Shown here: positions 36,850 through 45,794 of the stretch, piece after piece | Numbering within the stretch: position 1 is the first letter of the stretch | Layout of the letters: each line of letters starts with the position of its first letter | Assembly (NCBI GenBank): GCA_012718915.1 | Contig: JAAYBI010000049.1 | Coordinates: 1-64,000, forward strand | DNA: 64,000 nucleotides | Reading direction: 5' to 3' | Source of the DNA: Clostridiaceae bacterium | GTDB taxonomy: Bacteria; Bacillota; Clostridia; Saccharofermentanales; Saccharofermentanaceae | Translations under genes and position numbers: made by a program | Notes under the pieces: model-generated | Databases searched by the model: none | The model's input: the letters and a program-made list of their open reading frames with translations, nothing else | What the model was told of the DNA's origin: nothing

Positions 36850-37455
36850 TCAGCCTCTTCCCTCAGGCATTTCAGGCTTTTCCGAAAGCGAGGGAATCAG
36901 ATTAAGCGCCTCCATTTTTTCTCGTACGTGCCCGATATCTTGCCACAGCGTCATACGATGATTATTGTTGCGCAATATAAACGCGGGATGAAACGTCGGG
37001 AAAATAAGATAATTATTCTTTTCGAAAAATTGGCCCCTAACTTTGCCAATGGCTTCATCAGAACCGGTGAAGTATTTGTATGCCGTCTTGCCCATAAGTA
37101 CAATCACCTTTGGCTTAACAAAACGCACTTGTTTTGCAAGTAGCGGCATGCAGGATTTAGCTTCGGAAGGCGTCGGGACACGATTCTCGGGTGGCCGGCA
37201 TTTGACTATATTACATATGTGATAATCATCAGAAGTAAAACCATATCCCTCAAACAGCAAATTCAATAATCTTCCGGCTTGCCCGACAAATGGGAGGCCC
37301 TGTTCATCCTCGCTGGCTCCGGGTCCCTCGCCGACGATCATGAGCGGCGCTTCAACCGAACCACGAAAAACGACGACATTCTTCCTTGTCTTTGAAAGTT
37401 CACAAGACTGACAATGCTTGCATTCCTCGACAAAATCCGGCCAGTAATACGCCAC
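36850..37455 (-). CDS. Family 4 uracil-DNA glycosylase (Fe-S type)
   Basis: A 201-residue UDG-superfamily protein. The active-site block is GEGPGASEDEQGLPFVGQAGRLL, followed by NIVKCRPPENRVPTPSEAKSC and TFHPAFILRN. The cysteines CKHCQSC near residue 14-20 with KCRP and KSC can bind the [4Fe-4S] cluster typical of family 4. It removes uracil from DNA. The start is GTG at 37455, 8 bases after GGAGG. It follows phoR after about 30 bases and may be co-transcribed with it. Confidence 0.91.
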   Translation of the reverse strand: MAYYWPDFVEECKHCQSCELSKTRKNVVVFRGSVEAPLMIVGEGPGASEDEQGLPFVGQAGRLLNLLFEGYGFTSDDYHICNIVKCRPPENRVPTPSEAKSCMPLLAKQVRFVKPKVIVLMGKTAYKYFTGSDEAIGKVRGQFFEKNNYLIFPTFHPAFILRNNNHRMTLWQDIGHVREKMEALNLIPSLSEKPEMPEGRG

Positions 37456-37486
37456 GGCTCAATCCTCCGACTCTACTTTTTAAGTA

Positions 37487-38926
37487 TTATACCAAATCCT
37501 CAGCAATTTTGAGATGAACGGTAAAAGTCGCCCCGGCACCTTGCCGGCTTTTAACGCTGACCGAGCCTTCATACAATTGAGCAATATGCTTCACGATCGA
37601 GAGCCCCAGCCCCGTTCCGCCCACTTCTCGGGAACGGCTTTTGTCCACTCGATAAAAACGTTCAAAAACACGTTCCAGGTGTTCTGTTCCAATGCCGTCT
37701 CCGTCATCCGTGACTTCAATGGAAACAAACCGATCCGGCTCTCTTTTTAACAGAACTCTTACCTGCCCGTCTTCTTTTCCGTACTTGATAGCATTGTCGA
37801 GCAAATTAACCAATATTTGTCGAATGCGATACGGATCAGCTAAAACCGGCAAATTCTCGGGAGTTTCAACCATAATGCTCGTATTTTTATGCGATGCAGT
37901 ATCCTTTAGTTCTGAAACAACATCTTCAACCAGAATCTCCAGATTAAATACCGTAGTTTCTTCATCACCTTTCCCGGTCGTCTCAATCTCAGACAGTTGC
38001 AGAATGTCATTAATTAATTGATGAAGTCTTTCCGCCTCAATATCGATGATTTCAAGAAATCGTTCCGCGACGGCCATATCATCAATCTTTGTATTTCTTA
38101 ATGTATCAATGAAACCCCGTATAGAAGTAAGCGGCGTCTTCAGTTCATGACTAACATTTGCAACGAATTCAGCTCGCATTTCTTCCAACTGAGCCAGTTT
38201 GCGATTTTGAGCCTCAAGATCTCGAAGTTTTGTCTCTATATCATCTGCCATATTGTTAAAAGCAGCAGTTAATATTCCAACCTCATCGTCCGACAAATTC
38301 TGAATGCGCGGGAAGTAATTTGAGCGTTTGTACATCTCGGTAGAATTTTTGAGTTCAATGAGAGGGCGCGTCCATTTGCGTGCAAAATGATAGCCCAGAT
38401 AACTGTATAAAATCAACGCCGTAAGCATAATCGCAAACAGCGACCCTCGCATCTGCACCATTCGGTCTTTATAAGCCAGCATCGGAATGGACGTTCGTAC
38501 AACCAGATTCTCTGTTTCATGATATCGGGCCAAATACAACGTTTGCACGCCCAAGGTATTACTGAAGCGAATTTTAAAAGCACTACCCCTGCTCTTTATT
38601 GCTTGAGCTATTTCTTCTCGATCGGCATGATTATCCATCTGAAAAAAGTCTTCGTTGCTGTCATATATGACCGTTCCATCGAGTGCAACAATCGTCATGC
38701 GAACAGCTCGACCGGATTCGGAAAAAACTCTTTGACAAGTTTTTGTTGCCTCTTCAAAGTCTTTACCATCTTCCAATTCCATATCGAAAAGTTTGTTCGC
38801 AGATATGAGTAGATTGCGATTCATTTCGTTGGAATATGCATTCATAAAATACGCTGCAACTAAACCGGTGGTAACAACAGAAGTCACAACAATGAAGAAT
38901 AACAGCAGTTGAATCTTTCTTAACAT
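37487..38926 (-). CDS. phoR: Phosphate-sensing histidine kinase PhoR
   Basis: A 479-residue membrane kinase. TM1 is residues about 7-30, an extracytoplasmic domain follows to about 155, TM2 is about 158-178, then HAMP, HisKA with VSHELKTPLTSIRG (phosphorylated His near 259) and the ATPase domain with NLLDNAIKYG, DDGDGI, FERFYRVDKSRSREVGGTGLGLSIV. Last gene of the pst-pho set, so its identity as PhoR rests on context as well as on sequence. Confidence 0.9.
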   Translation of the reverse strand: MLRKIQLLLFFIVVTSVVTTGLVAAYFMNAYSNEMNRNLLISANKLFDMELEDGKDFEEATKTCQRVFSESGRAVRMTIVALDGTVIYDSNEDFFQMDNHADREEIAQAIKSRGSAFKIRFSNTLGVQTLYLARYHETENLVVRTSIPMLAYKDRMVQMRGSLFAIMLTALILYSYLGYHFARKWTRPLIELKNSTEMYKRSNYFPRIQNLSDDEVGILTAAFNNMADDIETKLRDLEAQNRKLAQLEEMRAEFVANVSHELKTPLTSIRGFIDTLRNTKIDDMAVAERFLEIIDIEAERLHQLINDILQLSEIETTGKGDEETTVFNLEILVEDVVSELKDTASHKNTSIMVETPENLPVLADPYRIRQILVNLLDNAIKYGKEDGQVRVLLKREPDRFVSIEVTDDGDGIGTEHLERVFERFYRVDKSRSREVGGTGLGLSIVKHIAQLYEGSVSVKSRQGAGATFTVHLKIAEDLV

Positions 38927-38987
38927 ATCTTATCCTTCTTGAGCGCGGATCACTAGAATAACAATCACATGATGTTCTGAGTGAATT

Positions 38988-39779
38988 CTACGCCTCCTTG
39001 AACCGATAACCTCTTCCCCGTACGGTTTCAATCATTTCAGGATTCGCATCGTCCTTTTCTATTTTTTTGCGAAGCTGACGAATGTGAACGTCTACCGTTC
39101 TGGTTTCACCGACATATTCGTAACCCCAAACATGATTCAATAGTTCATCTCTGGAATATGCAATCCCTTTATTGGTCATCAGAAATTTGAGTAGTTCGTA
39201 TTCTCGATTGGTCATTTCAATTTCTTGATCGTTAAGATATACACGGTGTCTTATATCGTCGAGAATTAATCCCTCAAATTCAATCGTCTGATTCAAACGA
39301 TGCCCATCCTGAGAAATAGCTGTCGAAGAAGATATAGTTCTTGATGAAATCGTACCACCATCGGATGAAGGGATGATGTCATTCGATTTGCTGACCCGGG
39401 TCTTTCTTCTGACGTGAGCATTTACTCGAGCTAAAAATTCTCGTATGCCAAAAGGCTTCGTCACATAGTCATCCGCTCCGGCCTCAAGACCTCTGACTTT
39501 ATCCGATTCCGTCGCTCTTGCAGTCAGCATCATGATAGGCGTCAAATCCATCGTCGCATCGGAACGAATCCTTCGACAAATTTCAAAACCATCTATTTCC
39601 GGAAGCATCACGTCAAGAATGAATAATACGACATCCGCGTATTGAGGAAGCGCCTTAAGCATTTCGGCTCCGCGCGAGAATTTATGAACCGAAAACCCCT
39701 CGCTTCGCAAATTGTACTCGATGAGTTCGGCAATTGCCGCATCATCTTCAACCAAAATAACAACCGGTTTTTCGCTCAC
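38988..39779 (-). CDS. phoP: Response regulator PhoP/PhoB
   Basis: A 263-residue OmpR-type regulator. The receiver has acidic EDD at 11-13, the phosphorylated D56 in FILDVMLPEIDG, and TKPFG. The winged helix ends RTVDVHIRQLRKKIE and RGRGYRF. Between them is an unusually long Ser/Thr-rich linker (about residues 128-165). Start overlaps the phoU stop. It should bind the Pho box before pstS. Confidence 0.92.
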   Translation of the reverse strand: MSEKPVVILVEDDAAIAELIEYNLRSEGFSVHKFSRGAEMLKALPQYADVVLFILDVMLPEIDGFEICRRIRSDATMDLTPIMMLTARATESDKVRGLEAGADDYVTKPFGIREFLARVNAHVRRKTRVSKSNDIIPSSDGGTISSRTISSSTAISQDGHRLNQTIEFEGLILDDIRHRVYLNDQEIEMTNREYELLKFLMTNKGIAYSRDELLNHVWGYEYVGETRTVDVHIRQLRKKIEKDDANPEMIETVRGRGYRFKEA

Positions 39780-40435
39780 TTTTCTTCCGGCCTCCGCCCT
39801 TTAATGAAAAAGATAACCCACTCCGCAACGTTCTGTGCATGATCGGAAATCCGTTCAAAGTATTTGCAAATTAATAGGAGCTCAATAAGCGGTTCGATCG
39901 ACTCTGTTTCTTGTCGCATTCTTTTAATCAAATACTCTTTAATCTTATCATAAAGAGCATCTACTTTGTCGTCCATATGAACTACGGTTTGTGCGACCTC
40001 TTCATTTTTCGATACATAAGATTCAAGCGCAGACTTGATCATTATCTTGGCATAATCTGACATGCGTATGACGTCTGCAGGTATGACCATTGTATCTCTG
40101 TACTCTTGAAGCAAAATGACTTTTTCACATATGTCGGATGCATGGTCGGCAATACGCTCTAAATCCATAATCAACTTCAGTGTTGAAATTGCATCACGCA
40201 AATCCGCCGCTACGGGTTGCTGTTTTACAATCATCTGAAGGCAAGCTTTATCAATATCGCGCTCCATATCATCGATAATGTCATCATTGGCAATGACTTT
40301 CTCTGCCATTGCGACATCAAAATCAACCAATGCCTGAACCGCATCAGATATTGATTGCTGTGTTGCAACGCCCATTCGAATAATCATCTCGTGAATTTTA
40401 ATCAGTTCTTTTTCGAATTCTTCCCGTACTACCAT
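39776..40435 (-). CDS. phoU: Phosphate-specific transport system accessory protein PhoU
   Basis: A 219-residue all-helical protein with the two PhoU repeats; metal-binding ExxxD patterns are seen in LERIADHASDICE and FERISDHAQNVAEW. It links PstB activity to PhoR signalling and stops excess phosphate entry. Gap to pstB is 15 bases with AAGGAGA before the start. Confidence 0.95.
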   Translation of the reverse strand: MVVREEFEKELIKIHEMIIRMGVATQQSISDAVQALVDFDVAMAEKVIANDDIIDDMERDIDKACLQMIVKQQPVAADLRDAISTLKLIMDLERIADHASDICEKVILLQEYRDTMVIPADVIRMSDYAKIMIKSALESYVSKNEEVAQTVVHMDDKVDALYDKIKEYLIKRMRQETESIEPLIELLLICKYFERISDHAQNVAEWVIFFIKGRRPEEK

Positions 40436-40450
40436 ATCGCTCTCCTTTAT

Positions 40451-41209
40451 TCAGCCAAATCTTCCCGTAACATATTCTTCTGTCTTCTTGTTAACCGGAT
40501 TGTTGAAAATATCAATTGTGTTAGAATATTCGATGACCTCTCCCATCAAAAAGAATGCCGTTTTATCAGAAATTCTGACCGCTTGCTGCATGTTGTGAGT
40601 CACGATAACCACAGTGTACTTCTTTTTGAGATCATACATCAAATCTTCAATTTTAAGCGTCGAAATCGGATCCAGCGCTGATGTCGGCTCATCCATCAGA
40701 AGAATATCCGGTTCAACAGCTAACGCTCTTGCAATACACAAACGCTGTTGCTGTCCTCCGGAGATACCAAGTGCAGAACGCTTTAACCGGTCCTTGACCT
40801 CATCCCAAAGTGCTGCGTCGCGAAGCGATTTTTCTACGATTGCATCCAAATCAGACTTGTTCTTAATCCCGTGAACGCGAGGGCCATAAGCGATATTGTC
40901 ATAAATGCTCATCGGAAAAGGATTAGGCTTCTGAAATACCATGCCGGCGCGCTTTCTTAAAGCAGTCACATCGCAACTTCTGTCATAAACATCACAATCT
41001 TCAATTAGAATTTCTCCTGTGATTCGGCAATTAAAAACGAGATCATTCATTCGGTTTATAGACTTAATGCAAGTTGATTTTCCGCAACCTGACGGCCCAA
41101 TAAATGCTGTGATTTCGTTGGATGCGATATCAATGTTTACGTTTTTCAACGCTTGAAAATCACCATAGTACAAATCCAGATTATGTATTTTTATCTTACT
41201 GTCGCTCAT
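40451..41209 (-). CDS. pstB: Phosphate ABC transporter ATP-binding protein
   Basis: A 252-residue ABC ATPase. Walker A is GPSGCGKST, then [22 protein letters not shown] (PstB-specific), the signature [18 protein letters not shown], Walker [14 protein letters not shown] and the switch VTHNMQQA. The ATG at 41209 is preferred over a GTG three codons before. Confidence 0.96.
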   Translation of the reverse strand: MSDSKIKIHNLDLYYGDFQALKNVNIDIASNEITAFIGPSGCGKSTCIKSINRMNDLVFNCRITGEILIEDCDVYDRSCDVTALRKRAGMVFQKPNPFPMSIYDNIAYGPRVHGIKNKSDLDAIVEKSLRDAALWDEVKDRLKRSALGISGGQQQRLCIARALAVEPDILLMDEPTSALDPISTLKIEDLMYDLKKKYTVVIVTHNMQQAVRISDKTAFFLMGEVIEYSNTIDIFNNPVNKKTEEYVTGRFG

Positions 41210-41249
41210 TAGTTTCACTCACTTTCAGACTTTTTAGGACTAATAAGTA

Positions 41250-42122
41250 TTATTTTCCGCCAAAACGATTCAGTCTACGATATATCAGATCCGCCAAACG
41301 ATTAAGTATAAATATTAATAGAATAAGAACTGCTGCTGTTGCGAACGGAACAGAAACCGGGTCTTTGCCATTCATTGCCGAATTGTATAAGTGCAGAGCA
41401 AGCGTATTGCCTTGCTCAAATACATGCCCAAAAGTCGCATCTAAGATATTGTCACCCTTGGGGAAAAAGTTCCCGGAAACACCAACGGTGAAAAGCAACG
41501 CAGCGGTTTCACCGACAATTCGACCCATTGCCAGTATGATTCCTGTCAGAATTCCCGGCAAGGCATTGGGCAAGACGATCCCCATGGTCACACGAAGTTT
41601 TCCGGCACCTAATGCTAATCCCGCTTCCTTATACATGCTTGGAACCGACAATAACGACTCCTCCGTCGTCCTCATGATAATCGGCAGAATACAGATCATC
41701 ATGGTCAAACTACCCGATAAAATGGATAACTTTAATTGAAACAACACTACAAACACCGCATATCCGAAAAGTCCGAAGATAATTGAAGGGATGCCTGACA
41801 ACACTTCCGTAGCGAATCGGATTGCGTGTACAATTCGTCCTTGCCTTGCGTACTGCGTCATATATATCGCACCGCAAAGGCAAAGCGGCACAGCGAGTAT
41901 CAAGCTAATGATTACAATATACAGCGTATTAATAATCATTGGAAGCACACCCTTGCTCCCGCCCTTAACCGCAGAATACCCGGAGGTTAAAAATGATAAA
42001 CTCATATGGGGTAAGCCGTTTATTAATATATATCCGATAATACCCGACAAAATCATCAAAGTCATAACGGCGCACGACCAAATCATTATTGTTAACACGA
42101 CGTCTTTTTTCTTAATTTTCAC
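41250..42122 (-). CDS. pstA: Phosphate ABC transporter permease PstA
   Basis: A permease of about 290 residues with six membrane segments and the EAA-like loop (MYKEAGLALGAGKLRVTMGIVLPNALPGI). SGIPSIIFGLFGYA is typical of PstA. Start is GTG; 42122 has better spacing from GGTGG than the GTG at 42134. It overlaps the end of pstC slightly. Confidence 0.94.
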   Translation of the reverse strand: MKIKKKDVVLTIMIWSCAVMTLMILSGIIGYILINGLPHMSLSFLTSGYSAVKGGSKGVLPMIINTLYIVIISLILAVPLCLCGAIYMTQYARQGRIVHAIRFATEVLSGIPSIIFGLFGYAVFVVLFQLKLSILSGSLTMMICILPIIMRTTEESLLSVPSMYKEAGLALGAGKLRVTMGIVLPNALPGILTGIILAMGRIVGETAALLFTVGVSGNFFPKGDNILDATFGHVFEQGNTLALHLYNSAMNGKDPVSVPFATAAVLILLIFILNRLADLIYRRLNRFGGK

Positions 42123-43512
42123 CCGTGAATCCACCCTTCTTGGATATGTATGAGAAACTGATGTTCACGATCATAATAAAAACAAATAGTACCAAACCGA
42201 TTCCGAATAATGATTGCCTGTGGAGTCCGGCTTCGGCATATCCCATTTCGAAAGCAATACCCGCAGTCATCGGACGAACCGACGAAAACAGCGTCGGGAA
42301 CTTGACAATATTCCCGGCTACCATAATCACTGCCATCGTCTCACCGATTGCGCGCCCGACACCCAAAATGACGCCTGCGAGAATACCTGATCTTGCAGCC
42401 GGAATCTGAACCGAAAAAATAGTGGATATTTTTGTGTTACCCAGCGCCAAGGCAGCTTCGGTATATGAGCGGGGAACACTGCGAAGCGTGGTCTCAGTGA
42501 CACGGACAATTGTCGGTAATATCATGACCGCCAAAACGATAATAACTGCAGCCAGTCCGGAGCCTGTGGTGTTAAATCCCAGCTTCACACCTATTTCCCG
42601 CAAAAAAGGCACCAGAATCTTCATTCCGATAAATCCGTATATGACTGAAGGAATACCTGCAAGCAGATCTACAGCCGGCCGAATAATGTCACCGATTCTT
42701 TTCGGCGCAACTTCTGCGAGAAATACAGCCGTAAATAAGCCAACAGGAACTCCGATGGCAATGGCCCCGACGCAACCGAAAAGGGTTGCAAGAATCATAT
42801 GTAATATTCCGAATTTCGGCTCACCTGCTGTAGGCCGCCATTCTTGTCCGAAAAGAAATTCCGAAAGTCCGATTTCTGCAATAGCAGGCGTTCCATATGC
42901 AAACATGTAAACTGTCATCGTGACCACAATGCCAACAGAAATAAGAGCTGTAAACTTGAATACCTGCTCGGCCGCTTTTTCGAGCCCCTCTTGCGCCAAG
43001 ATTGAAAGCGAGAGAATCACAGTCAATATCAAAAATAATACCCATCCGTAACGCATTGAGACTTCCGGCCGCCCGATTCCATTTGAGACGAGACTTTTAG
43101 AAATTTCTGATGAAAATATTGAAGCGATAATTTGAAACAACATTGCACTTATGGAAAACGCTGATGCCAAAACGTGCTTTTTCAAGACAAAAGACGTTAC
43201 CCCCGCCGCAAGCAATAATACAGACGAGGCGATAATCAGAAATCTTAACAATAAGGGGAAGACGAGCAGATATTCAAGCGATACGCGGATATTTGCAATC
43301 AACACCATAACAGCCGAGAGTTCAACGCTTTTTGTGCCAAGATCAATTCGAATAAACGGCAAGCCAAGTGTCATCAATGAAACAAGCGTCACAAAAGGAA
43401 CCAGATATTTGATGATGACTTCAATACGTCTCTTACGCAGCTTGATTTGGCAGTTTGATTTGCTGCCATCGCTATGACTCTGTGGTATTTTATCCGTTAT
43501 ATCTGCGATCAT
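42112..43512 (-). CDS. pstC: Phosphate ABC transporter permease PstC, N-terminally extended
   Basis: A 466-residue permease, against the usual 290-320. The C-terminal 270 residues are a normal PstC (SEFLFGQEW, then LLAGIPSVIYGFIGM, then SYTEAALALGNTKISTIFSVQIP). The first 180 or so residues add about four more hydrophobic segments not needed for the transporter. The start overlaps the pstS stop as ATGA. Function of the extension is unknown. Confidence 0.92.
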   Translation of the reverse strand: MIADITDKIPQSHSDGSKSNCQIKLRKRRIEVIIKYLVPFVTLVSLMTLGLPFIRIDLGTKSVELSAVMVLIANIRVSLEYLLVFPLLLRFLIIASSVLLLAAGVTSFVLKKHVLASAFSISAMLFQIIASIFSSEISKSLVSNGIGRPEVSMRYGWVLFLILTVILSLSILAQEGLEKAAEQVFKFTALISVGIVVTMTVYMFAYGTPAIAEIGLSEFLFGQEWRPTAGEPKFGILHMILATLFGCVGAIAIGVPVGLFTAVFLAEVAPKRIGDIIRPAVDLLAGIPSVIYGFIGMKILVPFLREIGVKLGFNTTGSGLAAVIIVLAVMILPTIVRVTETTLRSVPRSYTEAALALGNTKISTIFSVQIPAARSGILAGVILGVGRAIGETMAVIMVAGNIVKFPTLFSSVRPMTAGIAFEMGYAEAGLHRQSLFGIGLVLFVFIMIVNISFSYISKKGGFTGEN

Positions 43513-44360
43513 GAGATTTTGTTGGGAACAACGCCATCATCCGAGATGATGCTCATTCCCTCCTCCGAATATACAAATTCCATAAAAGCGGACGTCAGTT
43601 TATCGACTGAGGAAATATCAGTAATCATCAAAAAGGGACGAGTCAACTTATATTCACCGCTAAGAATCGTCTCCTCGCTCGGAAAAACGCCATCAACGGC
43701 CAATACCTTTACGGTATCATCTACAGCTGACAACGAAATGTAACCGATTGCATCCGGATTACTTGATACGGATTGCTTAATATTTCCGGTTGAATTCTGT
43801 TCTTCTTCATAATGAGAAGAATTCGAGATGCCAAGAATATCTTCAAATGCGGATCGCGTACCCGAGGCCGCCTCTCGTCCGATGCGCTGAATCAATGTTT
43901 GATCTCCGTCAAATTCAGCCCACGTATTTATTTTTCCGGAAAACATGTCTGCCAAATCTGATAAAGAAATTGAATCGATCGGACAGTCCTTGTGCACGAC
44001 TACAACGACGCCATCGTATCCGATGATATTGAGATTGAAGTCCACAGGATTCTCCGCATCCTTTATCGGTCTCGACAAAAGCCCGATTTGAGCCGTACCG
44101 TTGCGGACAGAAATCGCGCCTTCGCCGGAGCCATTTCCGCCAACCGTAACCGTAACGTTTGGGTATCGATTCATAAACGCCTCCGAAAGCGCATTTGACA
44201 CATCGGCCATGGAGGTCGATCCGGTAAGCGTGAGAGTACCTGATAATACTGAAGATTCACCGCTGATATCATCAACCAATGATATTTCCATACATCCCGA
44301 AATAATCAAAGAGAATGACAAACAAAATAATAATATGGATTTGCTAATTTGCTTTCCCAA
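43509..44360 (-). CDS. pstS: Phosphate-binding lipoprotein PstS
   Basis: A 283-residue solute-binding lipoprotein. The start is TTG at 44360, 6 bases after GGAGG, giving a proper signal peptide with lipobox LIISGC (C23). Phosphate-binding pattern includes LTGSTSMADV, GGNGSGEGAISVRNGTAQIGLLSR, and GREAASGTRSAFEDI. A longer open frame upstream runs through the promoter and is rejected. First gene of pstSCAB-phoU-phoPR, behind the Pho box. Confidence 0.94.
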   Translation of the reverse strand: MGKQISKSILLFCLSFSLIISGCMEISLVDDISGESSVLSGTLTLTGSTSMADVSNALSEAFMNRYPNVTVTVGGNGSGEGAISVRNGTAQIGLLSRPIKDAENPVDFNLNIIGYDGVVVVVHKDCPIDSISLSDLADMFSGKINTWAEFDGDQTLIQRIGREAASGTRSAFEDILGISNSSHYEEEQNSTGNIKQSVSSNPDAIGYISLSAVDDTVKVLAVDGVFPSEETILSGEYKLTRPFLMITDISSVDKLTSAFMEFVYSEEGMSIISDDGVVPNKIS

Positions 44361-44410
44361 ACGGACACCTCCATTACTCGGTTTTATAGTATCAATGCAC
44401 CGGGAAATGA

Positions 44411-44449
44411 ATGTTATGTGCAAATTAAGCTTTGTAAAATCCATGTAAA
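44411..44449 (-). promoter_or_regulatory. Pho box upstream of pstS
   Basis: On the minus strand four hexamers lie at exact 11-base steps: TTTACA (44444-44449), TTTACA (44433-44438), TAATTT (44422-44427) and TAACAT (44411-44416). The first two match the Bacillus PhoP consensus TT(A/C/T)A(C/T)A. A -10-like stretch follows near 44381-44392. Confidence 0.75.
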
Positions 44450-44454
44450 AACAA

Positions 44455-44505
44455 AAAAAATAACAAACCCCCAACAATGAATCCATCATTCAGTCGTTGG
44501 AGGAT
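44455..44505 (-). terminator. Terminator after the Smr-domain gene
   Basis: A minus-strand long stem (CTCCAAC with GTTGGGG, and inner TGAAT with ATTCA) followed by TTTGTTA and T8. It lies between the Smr-domain stop and the Pho box of pstS. Confidence 0.8.
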
Positions 44506-44526
44506 ATCAATTTATTAGGGAAATAT

Positions 44527-44871
44527 TCAGCGAAGAATAACGACCGTAATACCGTCGTTGCCCCGAGCCCAATCCGGATCAGATCTGAAAGCAGGACACA
44601 AGTCGATCAAAGCTCTTCCGGCTTTCTCAAAAGGCCCAAACTGCTCACCCGGACAAAAGGCCTTAATCTTACCCGCTTGAAGCATATCCTTCAAGCAATC
44701 CATGGTAGCAAACTTCAAAGACCCACCTTCGCCGGAAGAACCATACCCATGGATAATCTTGACCTGACTGATTCCGATTCTGCGCATGGTATTCAACTCG
44801 AAGCGAAGCTTCTTCATTGCGGTTTCAACAACCGGCATACCCTCTTCGATATTAATTATACTGGCTGCCAC
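44527..44871 (-). CDS. Small Smr domain protein
   Basis: A 114-residue protein made of a Smr domain, as at the C-terminus of MutS2. Seen are LDLR-like spacing replaced by INIEEGMPVVETAMKKL and the core VKIIHGYGSSGEGGSLK. Smr domains cut branched DNA or RNA; stand-alone forms are common and poorly studied. The LDxH motif of active nucleases is not evident. Start is GTG at 44871, 5 bases after GGGG. Confidence 0.82.
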   Translation of the reverse strand: MAASIINIEEGMPVVETAMKKLRFELNTMRRIGISQVKIIHGYGSSGEGGSLKFATMDCLKDMLQAGKIKAFCPGEQFGPFEKAGRALIDLCPAFRSDPDWARGNDGITVVILR

Positions 44872-44993
44872 AAATACCCCTATTTTCTATGTTGTTGCAA
44901 GAGCGAATTGACCCGGCGCGTTATTATGTCACGTCCCCAGAAAATGGCTGCAAGACAACGAAAACATCGTGAATAAAATCTACTTACATAAGA

Positions 44994-45002
44994 ATTATAG
45001 CA
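44994..45002 (-). promoter_or_regulatory. Extended -10 promoter of the Smr gene
   Basis: TGCTATAAT on the minus strand (44994-45002), an extended -10. The leader is about 120 bases. Confidence 0.6.
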
Positions 45003-45038
45003 CAATTCTCATCTGATTATTCATCCGTGCCTTGTTTT

Positions 45039-45047
45039 TGTTATAAT
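45039..45047 (+). promoter_or_regulatory. Extended -10 promoter of the pseudouridine synthase gene, leaderless
   Basis: TGTTATAAT (45039-45047) ends 6 bases before the ATG at 45054. Transcription normally starts 7 bases after the -10, which falls on the A of the ATG. Confidence 0.65.
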
Positions 45048-45053
45048 GCGCTC

Positions 45054-45794
45054 ATGAGATTAGATCGAATATTATCCAACTCCGGATATGGCACACGCAC
45101 CCAGGTGAAGGCTCTGATTAAGAGAAAAGCTGTGTTTTTGAAAGATACTGTGTTGACGGACGCCGGTATCAACATTGACGAGTCTGATATCCGATATATT
45201 ACGGCAGATGGAAAACCCATATGCTTTCGACGGCACATATACTTGTGTCTGAATAAGCCCGACGGTTATCTTACTGCATTAAGCGATTCAAGACTCCCGA
45301 CAATCGCCGAATTTATTCCGGAAGAATTTCGATATAAAGGTATCTCTCCTGTAGGACGGCTGGATTTTCACACAACCGGCGTGTTGTTGCTGACCAATGA
45401 CGGAGATTTATCACATCGGCTCACGCGGCCGCAAAGTCTAAAACCAAAGACCTATCTGATCTCGCATGCCGGCCTTCCGACCGGAGATGACGAAGTCAGA
45501 ATTTTTAGTAATGGCGTAGTATTGTCTGACATTCCCGGGGAAACGACAAAGTTATCACCGGCTATTCTCGAACCGATCTCCGAAACCGTATGCAGAGTTA
45601 CTATTACCGAGGGAAAAACGCACCAAATCAAACGAATGATGGCACAGATTAATCGACCTGTACTTACACTTCATCGCGAGGCATTTGCAGGGATCCGCTT
45701 GAATCCGGCCCAAATATCAGGTCAGATACGCGAGCTTGAAGCTGAAGAGCTTCGGCAATTACTCGATACGAGTACCCCGCCGAGTATGAATTAA
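45054..45794 (+). CDS. RsuA/RluB/RluE family pseudouridine synthase
   Basis: A 246-residue enzyme. An S4 RNA-binding domain fills residues 1-60 (MRLDRILSNSGYGTRTQVKALI). The catalytic block is GRLDFHTTGVLLLTNDGDLSH with the aspartate of RLD, and TEGKTHQIKRMM is the late motif. It isomerises uridine in 16S or 23S rRNA; which site is not clear. There is no ribosome site before the ATG and the promoter is only 6 bases away. Its end overlaps the convergent J-like gene by 4 bases. Confidence 0.91.
   Translation: MRLDRILSNSGYGTRTQVKALIKRKAVFLKDTVLTDAGINIDESDIRYITADGKPICFRRHIYLCLNKPDGYLTALSDSRLPTIAEFIPEEFRYKGISPVGRLDFHTTGVLLLTNDGDLSHRLTRPQSLKPKTYLISHAGLPTGDDEVRIFSNGVVLSDIPGETTKLSPAILEPISETVCRVTITEGKTHQIKRMMAQINRPVLTLHREAFAGIRLNPAQISGQIRELEAEELRQLLDTSTPPSMN

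Noticed and set aside
41122-43477. Plus-strand open frames of 100-205 codons opposite pstB, pstA and pstC
   Set aside because: They lack ribosome sites and known motifs and lie fully antisense to clear pst genes.
43509-44489. Long upstream extension of pstS
   Set aside because: It would cross the Pho box and promoter; TTG at 44360 gives a proper lipoprotein signal and ribosome site.
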